From Aulosira sp. FACHB-615 (lineage in GTDB: Bacteria > Cyanobacteriota > Cyanobacteriia > Cyanobacteriales > Nostocaceae), in NCBI RefSeq assembly GCF_014698045.1, contig NZ_JACJSE010000010.1, positions 62,001 to 126,000 on the forward strand: a DNA stretch of 64,000 nt. The letters run 5' to 3'. The position numbers and the translations under genes were made by a program. How positions within the stretch are numbered: position 1 is the first letter of the stretch; the number at the start of each line of letters is the position of its first letter. This document shows positions 42,524 through 51,969 of the stretch, in pieces. The notes beneath the pieces are model-generated. The model ran no database searches and was not told the DNA's origin. It saw nothing but the letters and a program-made list of their open reading frames with translations.

Positions 42524-43177
42524 TCACCCCTTCTTAGTAGGTGCAGTTGCAACATGAGCCTCAACAATTGTTTGCGACACTTTGGGAATATACCAGTTCA
42601 CATCACTGGCTGGAAGAATTTTAGCGCCAACTTGATTAAATTCAATTACGCCAGTATCAGGATTAGTTTTGAGAACTAAGTTTGTCCCATTAGGAACTTT
42701 CACCACCACATCACCCACAAATTCTTGTCCAGATCGGTCTGGATTTAACGCTACAGCATTTACATCTGCGGGTAAATAGATACCTTTACAATTCCATCTA
42801 TCTTGTGTTGTTGCGCCATCAGGTAAGAAATAAAGCGCGGCTGTTTCTGAGTATTCATCATCATCTAAATTTGGTTCTGGCCCGTAAATAGCTATTGTCT
42901 GTCCTGTTTGATTGGTGCATTGTCCCCAGTCAATTCCTGACTCAAAAGCATATTTTTGGAGTTCTAATTCGTTGATTTTTTGGTCAATTTGTTCAGGGGT
43001 GTAATCTTCTAATTGCTGTTGTGATGTTTTGGCAGAGAGAAATTGTTCTAACTCTTTGGTGAGAGTTATATAATCTGGATTTTTGCTAACTTTTGGGCGA
43101 TCGGCTAAGGCTGGTTGAGCAAATACTAAACTTGCAAATAATATAACTGTCAGCAACAAGCATTTAATTTTTTTCAT
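42524..43177 (-). CDS. Exported protein of unknown function
   Basis: The 217-residue product has a signal peptide (KIKCLLLTVILFASLVFAQP, cleavage after ALA). The N-terminal half has a coiled-coil-like stretch (TSQQQLEDYTPEQIDQKINE) with a DWGQCTN...WNCKG cysteine pair after it. The C-terminal half, ending EAHVATAPTKKG, is beta-like. No family was recognised with certainty, though it has the look of a conserved cyanobacterial periplasmic protein. G+C-rich repeats lie beyond its stop. Confidence 0.65.
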   Translation of the reverse strand: MKKIKCLLLTVILFASLVFAQPALADRPKVSKNPDYITLTKELEQFLSAKTSQQQLEDYTPEQIDQKINELELQKYAFESGIDWGQCTNQTGQTIAIYGPEPNLDDDEYSETAALYFLPDGATTQDRWNCKGIYLPADVNAVALNPDRSGQEFVGDVVVKVPNGTNLVLKTNPDTGVIEFNQVGAKILPASDVNWYIPKVSQTIVEAHVATAPTKKG

Positions 43178-43764
43178 CTTTATGTACCTATTTTTTCAAA
43201 ATTGCAGAGTATACCCAATCATCAAAAAATCATCAGCTTTATGTTGTAAATCTCATATCATATTTTTGTCTTGTTGACTAATTTTATAGCTATCCTAAAC
43301 GATTTATCCCTGTCTCTCTTGTCCTCATTGTTTCCCTTGTCTCTTGTATTCACATATCAAATAAGGGCGCGATATCTATGTTATCACCTCATAACTTTAG
43401 GGTTTAAATGGCACTTATCCCGATGATATTTACGGATATTCTTCTCCACAGTCAGCAAGCAGAATTAATGAGAGAGTTGCCATATTTAAACACCCATAAC
43501 TCCTGTTAGATTTGGGATTTGCATTGCTTAAAAAATCATAAAAATTAGATTTTTTGTCTACTTGATTGTAGAAAATACATGGGGTAGTATTAAATCTATC
43601 TTGAGAAATAAAACTAACGATAGGCGCTGCCATTTGATAGATATACCAATATCTATCATTCAAAATCAGGAATGGTTTTTAGTAGTGTATAACTAAAAGC
43701 TCTCCCCTAATTTGTTGTGACAACCATCATTCTATGCGCCATTTGCCAAACTAAAACTTGCAAG
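43178..43764. other. Long intergenic region
   Basis: A 587-base gap lies between the exported-protein gene and the APC permease. It has a CCCTGTCTCT/CCCTTGTCTC short duplication (about 43309-43350) and little else. A 77-codon minus-strand frame (43430-43663) has no ribosome site, an odd residue make-up and no recognised motif, so it is not called a gene. Confidence 0.4.
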
Positions 43765-45222
43765 ATGAAAAAGGAAATTTCTGCTCATCAAAGTCTGCAT
43801 GGCTTAAAGCCAGAATGTCTGTCTTTCACGGAAGTGTTAGCGCAATCTTTTGCGGTAATTGCACCAACAACAATACCCGCATCTAACATTGGTTTAATCG
43901 TTGCACTTTCGGGTAACGGTACTTGGCTAAGTTTTTTGATTGGCTTAGTGGGACTATTATTTGTCAGTATTAATATCAATCAATTTGCTAGTCGTTCGGC
44001 ATCTCCAGGTTCACTTTATTCCTACATCACCAAAGGTTTAGGTGCAACAGCCGGAGTGATTTGTGGCTGGAGTTTAGTACTAGCTTATTTATTCACGGGG
44101 ATGTCTGTGCTTTGCGGTTTTGCCAATTTTAGTGGTGTTTTAATTGGGCATTTAGGCATTCATCCTTCAAGTATTACATTACTGGCGATCGGTGCTGGAA
44201 TTTCTTGGTATGCAGCTTACAAAGATATCCAACTTTCTGCTGTCGCTATGTTGTGGATGGAAGGAATATCAATTTTTTTAATTGCTATCTTGTGCTTGAT
44301 TATCTGGGCGCACCAAGGTTTTGCCTTGGATATGTCTCAACTGACCTTGGCTGATACCACTCCGGGTAGTATAGCGACGGGATTGGTGTTAGTCATGTTT
44401 GCATTTTCTGGCTTTGAAAGTGCCACATCTTTGGGTGATGAAGCGAAAAATCCCTTGCGAACCATACCAAAATCAGTCATGGGTAGTGTAATTTTGGCTG
44501 GGTTGTTTTATGTTTGCACAACTTATATAGAAGTCTTGGGTTTTAGCCATGCTGGCGTATCTATTACCAACACAGAGGAACCGTTAGGATTGTTATCCCG
44601 ACAGGCAGGAGTCGGCCTTTTGGGTGAATTAGTGGGTTTGGGTGCTTTGTTTAGCTTCTTTGCTTGCATTCTAGGTAGTATCAACCCCGCCTCTAGAGTT
44701 TTCTTTTTGATGGCGCGTCATGGTTTATTTCATTCATCGTTAGGTACAGCCCACGCAGCTAATAAAACACCTCATGTTGCAGTCACAATGTGTTCTTTGA
44801 TTATGTTCCTTGTGCCGGCGGGGATGTCTTTTTTGAATATCAAGCTGTTTGATTGTATGGGCTATTTGGGGGCTATTTGTAGCTATGGATTTTTGACTGT
44901 CTATATTTTGATTTCCATTGCTGCACCTGTTTATCTGTATAAAATCAACAAGCTACGCCGCCGAGATATCGCGTTTTCTATCCTTGGGGTTGGTTTTATG
45001 ATGATTCCGGTTTTGGGTAGTATTGGCATCCCTGGTAGTAGCCTATTTCCAGTTCCGGAAGCGCCTTATGATGCCTTTCCCTACTTATTCTTGATGTACA
45101 TAGTTGCAACTAGCGGCTGGTTCATTGTCAAAAGAAGACGTTCTCCCCACTTAGTTGCAGGAATGCGCCAAGGAATTGAAGAGATCCACGCCAGATTTAG
45201 CGATCGCAGCAAAATTCCTTAA
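43765..45222 (+). CDS. APC-superfamily amino-acid/amine permease
   Basis: The 485-residue protein has about twelve membrane helices and the APC-family look, e.g. SFAVIAPTTIPASNIGLIVA, GSLYSYITKGLGATAGVICG and the helix 6 region VMFAFSGFESATSLGDEAKN. It should import amino acids or related amines with a proton or cation gradient. The start is ATG 43765, as the GTG at 43717 would add 16 Cys-rich residues. It begins a run of four same-direction membrane-protein genes to 47351, but the first two gaps (48 and 73 bases) leave open whether all are one operon. Confidence 0.85.
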   Translation: MKKEISAHQSLHGLKPECLSFTEVLAQSFAVIAPTTIPASNIGLIVALSGNGTWLSFLIGLVGLLFVSININQFASRSASPGSLYSYITKGLGATAGVICGWSLVLAYLFTGMSVLCGFANFSGVLIGHLGIHPSSITLLAIGAGISWYAAYKDIQLSAVAMLWMEGISIFLIAILCLIIWAHQGFALDMSQLTLADTTPGSIATGLVLVMFAFSGFESATSLGDEAKNPLRTIPKSVMGSVILAGLFYVCTTYIEVLGFSHAGVSITNTEEPLGLLSRQAGVGLLGELVGLGALFSFFACILGSINPASRVFFLMARHGLFHSSLGTAHAANKTPHVAVTMCSLIMFLVPAGMSFLNIKLFDCMGYLGAICSYGFLTVYILISIAAPVYLYKINKLRRRDIAFSILGVGFMMIPVLGSIGIPGSSLFPVPEAPYDAFPYLFLMYIVATSGWFIVKRRRSPHLVAGMRQGIEEIHARFSDRSKIP

Positions 45223-45270
45223 ATTTTTGCATCTTTTGATTACAAAAATTCTGATTTGAACTAAATTGAT

Positions 45271-45906
45271 ATGAACGGGTTAGTTACAGCAATTAGTACC
45301 GGGGCATTTGCCTTTAGCGCCACAAATATCGACGATTTAGTGATACTGACGCTATTTTTCTCCCAGATTAACGCCAAGTTTCGCCGTTGGCATATCATTG
45401 TCGGGCAGTATCTTGGTTTTACAGCACTGGTAATGGCAAGTCTGCCGGGTTTTTTTGGTGGCTTAATCCTACCACGTCCGTGGATTGGGCTGTTTGGTTT
45501 AGTTCCCATTGCTATTGGGATCAAGTGCTTATTGAGTCAAGAAGAAGATGAATCAGCCACAGTAGAACCACAAACAGAAGCATCGCCAGACACTTTGTTA
45601 GCCAAATTATTCAATTTGCAGACTTACAGTGTAGCAGCCGTGACATTTGCCAATGGTACTGACAATATTAGTATTTATGTGCCTTTGTTCGCCAGCGCCA
45701 CTTGGGAAAGTTTATTAGTAATTTTGGGTGTGTTTTTTACGTTGGTGGGATGTTTGTGTTACGTAGCTAATCAATTAACTAACCAAACTGCGATCGCTAA
45801 CTTGTTAACTCGTTATGGGAATAATTTTATGCCTTTTGTACTCATGGGGCTAGGCGCTTTTATTGTTATTGACAGTGGCAGCTTAACTTTACTCAATTTA
45901 TCTTGA
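45271..45906 (+). CDS. CadD-family (cadmium-resistance type) transporter
   Basis: The 211-residue product has about five to six membrane helices. The CadD pattern is present: SATNIDDLVILTLFFSQ near the N terminus and FANGTDNISIYVPLFAS in the second half (two matching D-D/N-D-N motifs), plus IVGQYLGFTALVMASLP. CadD-type proteins export or bind cadmium or other cations. The actual substrate is not known. It follows the permease by 48 bases and precedes a TauE/SafE gene by 73 bases. Confidence 0.83.
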   Translation: MNGLVTAISTGAFAFSATNIDDLVILTLFFSQINAKFRRWHIIVGQYLGFTALVMASLPGFFGGLILPRPWIGLFGLVPIAIGIKCLLSQEEDESATVEPQTEASPDTLLAKLFNLQTYSVAAVTFANGTDNISIYVPLFASATWESLLVILGVFFTLVGCLCYVANQLTNQTAIANLLTRYGNNFMPFVLMGLGAFIVIDSGSLTLLNLS

Positions 45907-45979
45907 AGACAGCAGGGTAGTTAGTAGATTCATCTGCAAAATCTCTGGGAATTTCCCTATATCAAAAGAGGTATGAGGT

Positions 45980-46816
45980 TTGAACATACTAGAATTTTCT
46001 TTACTAGTTTGGCTTGGTTCATTTAGTGCTGGCTTTGTCGGTGCGTTAACGGGTTTGGGTGGTGGAGTTGTCATTGTCCCCCTATTAACTTCCGTCTTTG
46101 GCGTAGATATTCGCTATGCTGTCGGTGCTTCCTTAGTCTCTGTGATTGCGACTTCCTTGGGTGCAGCCTCCACATATATCAAAAAAGGCTACACCAATTT
46201 ACGCCTAGGCATGTTTTTAGAAGTTGCTACGACAATTGGGGCAATTATTGGGGCGATGATTGCGGTATTTGTCTCTGTTAAAATGTTGACGATTGTCTTA
46301 GCGATCGTTTTGATTTATTCAGCATATCTTTCGCAACGACCCAGAATAGAAATTGATCAAGATCAACCCGCAGATCCTTTAGCCAATTATTTCAACCTCA
46401 ATGGTACTTATCCCACTCCCGATGGCTTGATGTCTTATCAAGTTAATGCTGTACCAGCAGGGTTTAGTGTGATGTTCGTTGCTGGAATTTTATCAGGATT
46501 ACTTGGCATTGGTTCAGGTGCATTCAAGGTACTAGCAATGGATCAAGCCATGCGTATACCTTTTAAAGTTTCTACTACCACTAGCAATTTTATGATTGGT
46601 GTCACCGCCGCCGCATCCGCCGGGGTTTATTTAGCCAGAGGTTACATCGATCCGGGATTATCAATGCCGGTGATGTTAGGAGTATTACCTGGCGCTTTTT
46701 TAGGAGCCAAAGTGCTTATAGGTGCTAAAACACAAATTTTGCGAATTATTTTCAGTCTTGTGCTAGTAGTAATGGCTTTTAAAATGGTCTATAACAGTCT
46801 AATAGGGGGGCTGTAA
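45980..46816 (+). CDS. TauE/SafE-family transporter
   Basis: The 278-residue membrane protein has the two glycine-rich half-motifs of TauE/SafE (PF01925): GALTGLGGGVVIVPLLTSVF and SGLLGIGSGAFKVLAMDQAM. About eight hydrophobic segments are expected. Family members export sulfite, sulfoacetate or related anions. The start is TTG 45980, supported by AGAGG 8 bases upstream and the absence of an earlier Met in frame; the ATG at 45973 is out of frame. The DUF1634 gene follows after 1 base, a pairing often seen. Confidence 0.83.
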   Translation: MNILEFSLLVWLGSFSAGFVGALTGLGGGVVIVPLLTSVFGVDIRYAVGASLVSVIATSLGAASTYIKKGYTNLRLGMFLEVATTIGAIIGAMIAVFVSVKMLTIVLAIVLIYSAYLSQRPRIEIDQDQPADPLANYFNLNGTYPTPDGLMSYQVNAVPAGFSVMFVAGILSGLLGIGSGAFKVLAMDQAMRIPFKVSTTTSNFMIGVTAAASAGVYLARGYIDPGLSMPVMLGVLPGAFLGAKVLIGAKTQILRIIFSLVLVVMAFKMVYNSLIGGL

Positions 46817-46817
46817 T

Positions 46818-47351
46818 ATGTATGAGTTTAATTCTATTTTTCGTTGGCAATCATCAACATCAGCAGAGACTGAAGTCGCAACAATTACCTTGCCAGCAGA
46901 AGAACCAGACTCAGATATTCAACAATTAGAAGAACAACGCCATAACAGTGAGATTAATAGTAGTCAGATAGTCAGCAAAACAGCCAGCGAACAGCAATTA
47001 GAATACATACTCAGTAATCTTTTAAAGTATGGTGTGTTAATAGCTAGTGCTGTGGTGTTGTTGGGTGGAATATTATATTTAATTCACCACGGTTCTGAAC
47101 CTGCTACATATCAAGTTTTTCACGGTGAACCCTCAGAGTTTCGTTCCCCTGCTGGTGTCTTCAATGCAGTTTTAGCAGGTAGCCGTCGAGGGATTATTCA
47201 ATTAGGTTTATTACTATTAATTGCCACACCTGTTTTACGTGTAATTATTTCTTTATTGGCTTTTATCTTCAAGCGCGAATTAACTTATATTGTTGTAACT
47301 CTGTTGGTATTAGCTAGTTTAACTTATAGTTTAGTAGGAGCTTATTTTTAA
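46818..47351 (+). CDS. DUF1634 membrane protein
   Basis: The 177-residue product has an N-terminal acidic tail of about 70 residues followed by three membrane helices: GVLIASAVVLLGGILYLIHH, then GRRGI-like IIQLGLLLLIATPVLRVIIS and LTYIVVTLLVLASLTYSLVG. It is the common companion of TauE/SafE transporters, and starts 1 base after the previous stop, so the two are co-translated. Its role in the pair, perhaps as an accessory subunit, is inferred from conserved gene order. Confidence 0.85.
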   Translation: MYEFNSIFRWQSSTSAETEVATITLPAEEPDSDIQQLEEQRHNSEINSSQIVSKTASEQQLEYILSNLLKYGVLIASAVVLLGGILYLIHHGSEPATYQVFHGEPSEFRSPAGVFNAVLAGSRRGIIQLGLLLLIATPVLRVIISLLAFIFKRELTYIVVTLLVLASLTYSLVGAYF

Positions 47352-47531
47352 TCGTAATTATGGAATGGGTGTAAGTGTTTAAGGGTGTTGGGGTGTAAGG
47401 GTTTTGAATACCTACACCCTTACGAGCATTGCATAATTCCTATGAGTATTATGACAATTTAATACCAAGATGTTGTATGTAACGTCTCTACGGGTGCATC
47501 CCAGTTTTTATTTAGCAACTAAAGAATAAAA

Positions 47532-47651
47532 GTCATTGCGAGGAGGCACGACGAAGCAATCGCATGGTTTTGTTCTTAGTGCGAGACTTTGCGATTGCTT
47601 CACTTCACTTCGTTGCGTACCCTTTGGGAAGGCTAACGCCTACGCAATGAC
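47532..47651. repeat. Palindromic repeat with GTCATTGCG ends
   Basis: A 120-base element has ends GTCATTGCG and CGCAATGAC, and inner complements GAAGCAATCGC and GCGATTGCTTC. Its ends and core are of a kind widespread in bacterial genomes. It and a nearby CGTCTCTAC half-site occupy the 357-base gap downstream of DUF1634. Confidence 0.75.
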
Positions 47652-47708
47652 ATACAAAAAGTGGGATGCTCCCCGTCTCTACAGCATCTCATAAATTAAT
47701 AAGTGATA

Positions 47709-47978
47709 TTAAGAGTGTAAAATTTCGTTAAGCTGCGGGATATTTTGTTGAATAGCCTTTGCTAAATAGTTTCTAATTAAGTCAACAGTTTCTACTGAGA
47801 AATTACCGCCTAAAAATACAAAGGCTAAACTAGCAACTCCAAGAAATAAGGCTAACACTCTACCAAAACAGCCTGGATTAATTTCAATAAAACCTAACTT
47901 TGATTGTCCCAAGACAGAAATTACTAAGAAAATAATTCCTAGGGTTAAAAATATATTTGAGATAGTAAAATTTGCCAT
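47709..47978 (-). CDS. Small membrane protein of unknown function
   Basis: The 89-residue protein has two hydrophobic segments, IFLTLGIIFLVISVLGQSKL and VLALFLGVASLAFVFLGGNF. A helical polar tail follows (DLIRNYLAKAIQQNIPQLNE). No family was recognised. It precedes the long caspase gene in the direction of its own transcription only after a gap of 93 bases, and it has no strong ribosome site, so support comes mainly from its membrane-protein-like pattern. Confidence 0.5.
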   Translation of the reverse strand: MANFTISNIFLTLGIIFLVISVLGQSKLGFIEINPGCFGRVLALFLGVASLAFVFLGGNFSVETVDLIRNYLAKAIQQNIPQLNEILHS

Positions 47979-48071
47979 TTTAATTTAGTCAAATATGCTT
48001 GATACAACTATATTTAGTATAGCCATAATTAATGGAGATTGATGTTATAAATACTGACATAAGTTAGAATT

Positions 48072-51000
48072 TTACTGGCTGTATAATATACCCCAAGATT
48101 GACTATAGGTAGCGTCCTGCCTCCGGTTGGTGAGCGCAGCCGAACCACTGCCTCCTACTATCACTTGACACTCATCCCAGCGCCTTTTTAAAAGATAAGC
48201 ACTGGGAGGAAATGATAACTTAGTTGTGAGGTTTTGTCCTTGCAATTCTCTACAAGTAGATTCATCTGTCCAATTACACCGATTTTCTGTATATTTGCGC
48301 CACAATGCTTCAATATCTTTGAGAGTTTCACAAGGTAGAAGTTTTTCTTCTCCTTCGGTGAGATAACCATCATTATTGACATCAGCTTTTGCACCTTGTT
48401 CACGCATCAAAATTGCATAAGATGTTTTGAGTGCGCCTGTATATTGGTTTTCTAACTTGGCAAAATCAGTATCCACTAAATCGCCAAATTTACCTTGTTG
48501 GAGTTCAGCTTCTAAAGTAGACAGTCTAGTTTTTTTAATGATTTCTGCTAAGGATTTTTCAGCTTGTTGCGATGCTTGTTGCAATGTATTTTGGTGCTTG
48601 AGAATATCAGCAAATTTTTGTGGCTCTTGACTAATTTTGTCTTGTAAATTCAAAGTGATCCGCCAAATCTGCCGATAATCATCCAATGCTTGATTAATAT
48701 CTCCAGCTTGTTGATGTTTATTAGCGTTAGTCAACAATGCAGATAGACTATTTAATGTTGTTTTAGCAATATCAGGTGTAATAATATTAAATGAACTATA
48801 GCGGATGAGTTGAGCTAACTGATTTTGCTGTTGTTGTTGCCAAGCAACTATCCCAGAAGCTGCAATTAATAATAAAGTAATGGTACTAGTACTACCTAGT
48901 AAAAAACGATTTTTTAGCCGCGCTTTTCTACTGGCTTGGATATATTCTTTTTCTGGGGGGGTGAGGTAATCTTTGTATTTTTGATAATATGCTTCTGCTT
49001 CTGTGAGTTGAGTTTTTTGCAAAAGAAAATCGGGGTGTTTTTGCTTTTGTTCCCATTCTTTGCGTTTCTTTTCTAAACGCTCTTGTTGATATAAGCGATC
49101 GCGGTTTTCATCCAACCACCAACGTAAACTCGACCAATGACGAATTAAAATTTCGTGAGCTACTTCTATAGTTACTTCGCTTTTGAGTATTTCTAATTCC
49201 TGAGAAATAGAATCAGCAGTGCGACTCTGCCCGATATTTGCGTCATTTTCTGGTAAATTAACAACAATTAATTTGGCATCAATAAACTTTTGTAGAATTT
49301 TCTCAACTGAATATGGTGAATATTTACCTTGCAATAGTTGGGATTTTTGGACTTGTTTTTTAGTATCTTCTGTACCCTGTCCCAGACGAGTTAAAGATAG
49401 AAAAATCCATTGGGCTATTTTCTGTTCTTCTGGTGACAAACTATCATAAATGGCTTGAGCTTTGAGTTCTAAAGCTACTTTTATGCCACCAATTTTATCG
49501 CGGTAAGCTGAAACTGTTAATTCACCTGTATTTTGGTCGCGGTGTTCCCATAACTGTTCTAAAACAAATTGCAGTAAAGGTAAATCTCCCGCCGATTGTT
49601 GTAAATCATTTAACAGTAACTCAACTAAACCTGGCTCAACTGTTAATTCTACTTGCTCGGCTGGTTTTTCGATAATCTGGCGATAATTTTCTGCACTCAA
49701 CCGGGGTGGAACTAAAACATGAGATGCTTGTAATTTTTGCGATAGTTTGGGTAATTCGAGACAAGGTGAAATAAAGTCGGCGCGGAGAGTAATGATTAAT
49801 TTAAATCTGTCGGATGCGTAGTCTAAAGCTTCTAAAAGAATATCAAGAAAAACTTGGCGATCGCCTGTAGCCGGCAGCGTAAAAATTTCTTCAAATTGGT
49901 CAATTACTAAAACTACCATTGGCTCATTTCTGGTGCGTAACCAATGGACGAAACCCTCACCGCCTAAATGTAATAACCCTTCAGTTTGTAAGGGATTTTC
50001 TTCAGCATCTGCCATGATTTTGGCTAATTCTTGCAGTGGGTTTTCCCCAGGACGCAAATATTTAATTAGCCAAGTTTCACTTCCCGGAAGTTGTTTTCCC
50101 AGCCTTAACTGTGCCATTAATCCCGCTTGGACTACGGAAGATTTACCACTCCCAGAAGCACCAACTACTGCTAAAAAAGATTGATGATTAACTTCATTAA
50201 TTATTCTTTGGGTGAGAACTTCTTGACCGAAGAAATATTTTGCATCTTTCTCACTAAAAGCTCTTAATCCCATATAAGGACAAATCCCTAAATCAACTCG
50301 TTGGGATTTTTGTTGTGAAGTTGCAGGTAAAATTTCAATTACTCCCTGCATTCCCCCTAGCCAATAATTACGCCAAATTTGACTTTCTGCAAGTTCGCGC
50401 TGTACACCCATAATCCAGCCAGCAACAGATAAACCTGTTTGTAAGTTGGATGTTTGCAAAGTTGTCAGTAAAGCTGTAGCAAATTCTTCGGCATTTTCAA
50501 TAGTAGCTGCACCAATAATTAAACACTGACTAATTTCTGATTCTTGTTGCAAATCTTCTAGCCAATTCTGGAGAGATGCAGTATTTTGTGTGTCTACAAG
50601 ACAATCTAAAACTACAATTTGTTGAGCAATATTTGACTGACGCAGACTTTGGCGTAACCAATCACGACTAAGTTTAATTTCATCACTAATAACTAAAAAA
50701 GCTTCACCTGTAGTTGTTTCTTCAATTCTTCCCCGCAGATAAAGTAAAGATGTTGCATCTTCTAAACTGGCTGAAGATGCTTGATTGAGTAAGCAATTTT
50801 GAATCGCTTGGCGGACATCCGGCAAATCTCGTGCTTGGGAATGCCAATATTTCAAGTCAAAACCACCCGCACCAGCCAACATTTTACTAATCTCAGGAGT
50901 GATTTCGCCATCTGATAGCCCATTTACTATTAAAGCTTGCCTGTGCGATCGCAGTTCGATTTCTGTGGCTTTATACCCAAGAACTAATTCCCCCACCGCT

Positions 51001-51836
51001 TCTACAATCAATTTGGGAGTTTGCTGTGGTTGTTCTTTTTTTAACCCATCAGTATCACCACGGCTACGTTTTTGTTGATTAATTAACCGCAGTCCTTGGT
51101 TAAGCTTATCAATATACTGGAGGGTATGATGATAAATATATTTGTAGAGCGATTTAACTTCAATTTCTCCCCGCACATCAGCCGCTTCACCTAATAAGCC
51201 GCGAATTAAAAAATAGGTAAACACACCATGACCTAAATCGGGAAACTCCCACGATAACTGTTCTTTATCGCAAGAAAGTAAGGCATAAAATCCTTGACTA
51301 TATCCTGTTTGTTTTTTCTGAACAGCAACTTTTTGCAGTTGTTCTAACATCTGAGGTGTGGGTGAATTTCTCAGAGTAAAACTGCCACTATGACAAGCAT
51401 CTAAAATTACTATTTGTTGAGCAGCTTGACAATTACCCAACAATGTCAACAGTTCTTGCATCGTCAAACCAGTGTTGAGTAAATCATCTGTTTGAGTATG
51501 AGTTAAACACAACACAGCCTGTTGACTTTCTGACTCCAGCATTCCATGTCCACAAAAGTAGAATAAAACTGTATCTTGGGGATTAGCAGATTTAACTATA
51601 TGCTGAAAACTAGCGCGAATTTCAGCTAATGAAGGTGCTGGTGATGATTGGGAATGATGCTCAATGATTTCTGTGTGGATAAATTTGTGATTGGCTTGTT
51701 TTACAGCCTGAGCAAAACCTTGACAATCTGCAACGGCGTAACGCAATGCACGCAGATTTTTATCTTGATATTCATTAATACCAATCACTAAACACCAAAG
51801 TTTTTTGACATCGTTCTTGATAATGGCACGGGGCAT
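48072..51836 (-). CDS. Caspase-like (peptidase C14) protein with nSTAND NTPase and EF-hand; repeat-encoded C terminus
   Basis: The 1254-residue protein has an N-terminal caspase-like domain (about 1-250) with His97 in FCGHGM and Cys148 in LDACHSG. A linker and an nSTAND-type NTPase follow (about 520-900), with Walker A GASGSGKS (559-566) and Walker B VVLVIDQFEE (641-650). Then come a charged region with coiled-coil tendency, a membrane helix at about 979-998, a second charged region, and an EF-hand loop DVNNDGYLTEGE (1152-1163, ligands D-N-D-Y-T-E). It could act as a calcium-sensitive, oligomerising protease switch. Its last 28 residues are encoded by a dispersed repeat. Start ATG 51836 has no strong ribosome site. 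Confidence 0.88.
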   Translation of the reverse strand: MPRAIIKNDVKKLWCLVIGINEYQDKNLRALRYAVADCQGFAQAVKQANHKFIHTEIIEHHSQSSPAPSLAEIRASFQHIVKSANPQDTVLFYFCGHGMLESESQQAVLCLTHTQTDDLLNTGLTMQELLTLLGNCQAAQQIVILDACHSGSFTLRNSPTPQMLEQLQKVAVQKKQTGYSQGFYALLSCDKEQLSWEFPDLGHGVFTYFLIRGLLGEAADVRGEIEVKSLYKYIYHHTLQYIDKLNQGLRLINQQKRSRGDTDGLKKEQPQQTPKLIVEAVGELVLGYKATEIELRSHRQALIVNGLSDGEITPEISKMLAGAGGFDLKYWHSQARDLPDVRQAIQNCLLNQASSASLEDATSLLYLRGRIEETTTGEAFLVISDEIKLSRDWLRQSLRQSNIAQQIVVLDCLVDTQNTASLQNWLEDLQQESEISQCLIIGAATIENAEEFATALLTTLQTSNLQTGLSVAGWIMGVQRELAESQIWRNYWLGGMQGVIEILPATSQQKSQRVDLGICPYMGLRAFSEKDAKYFFGQEVLTQRIINEVNHQSFLAVVGASGSGKSSVVQAGLMAQLRLGKQLPGSETWLIKYLRPGENPLQELAKIMADAEENPLQTEGLLHLGGEGFVHWLRTRNEPMVVLVIDQFEEIFTLPATGDRQVFLDILLEALDYASDRFKLIITLRADFISPCLELPKLSQKLQASHVLVPPRLSAENYRQIIEKPAEQVELTVEPGLVELLLNDLQQSAGDLPLLQFVLEQLWEHRDQNTGELTVSAYRDKIGGIKVALELKAQAIYDSLSPEEQKIAQWIFLSLTRLGQGTEDTKKQVQKSQLLQGKYSPYSVEKILQKFIDAKLIVVNLPENDANIGQSRTADSISQELEILKSEVTIEVAHEILIRHWSSLRWWLDENRDRLYQQERLEKKRKEWEQKQKHPDFLLQKTQLTEAEAYYQKYKDYLTPPEKEYIQASRKARLKNRFLLGSTSTITLLLIAASGIVAWQQQQQNQLAQLIRYSSFNIITPDIAKTTLNSLSALLTNANKHQQAGDINQALDDYRQIWRITLNLQDKISQEPQKFADILKHQNTLQQASQQAEKSLAEIIKKTRLSTLEAELQQGKFGDLVDTDFAKLENQYTGALKTSYAILMREQGAKADVNNDGYLTEGEEKLLPCETLKDIEALWRKYTENRCNWTDESTCRELQGQNLTTKLSFPPSAYLLKRRWDECQVIVGGSGSAALTNRRQDATYSQSWGILYSQ
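48116..48156. repeat. Dispersed repeat, GGTTGGTGAGCG family, copy 3 (in coding sequence)
   Basis: CCTGCCTCC, GGTTGGTGAGCGCAGCCGAA and CCACTGCCTCCT match copy 2. It encodes residues about 1227-1240 (VGGSGSAALTNRRQ) of the caspase protein, near its end, suggesting that repeat insertion replaced or extended the original C terminus. Confidence 0.75.
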
Positions 51837-51857
51837 ATTTGTAAAATATTCTAAGTA

Positions 51858-51922
51858 TAAGTAGAAGGACTAGCTTGTTGAGCATTGAGCGGAGTCGAAA
51901 TGCGTCTTCTAAAAATTGTGTC
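51858..51922. repeat. Dispersed repeat pair, short form
   Basis: The reverse complement of this 65-base stretch matches the ends and centre of 33641-33787 (TAAGTAGAAGGACT, GAGCATTGAGCG, GTCGAAATGCGTCTTC, AATTGTGTC). It lies between the caspase gene start and the DUF1822 gene stop. Confidence 0.6.
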
Positions 51923-51969
51923 TATCTATAATTTAATTTACTAATTTTCAACGCAGAGTTGATATAATA

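Noticed and set aside
43430..43663. 77-codon minus-strand reading frame in the gap before the APC permease
   Set aside because: It has no ribosome site, no recognised motif, an odd residue make-up and no neighbour that would give it a role.
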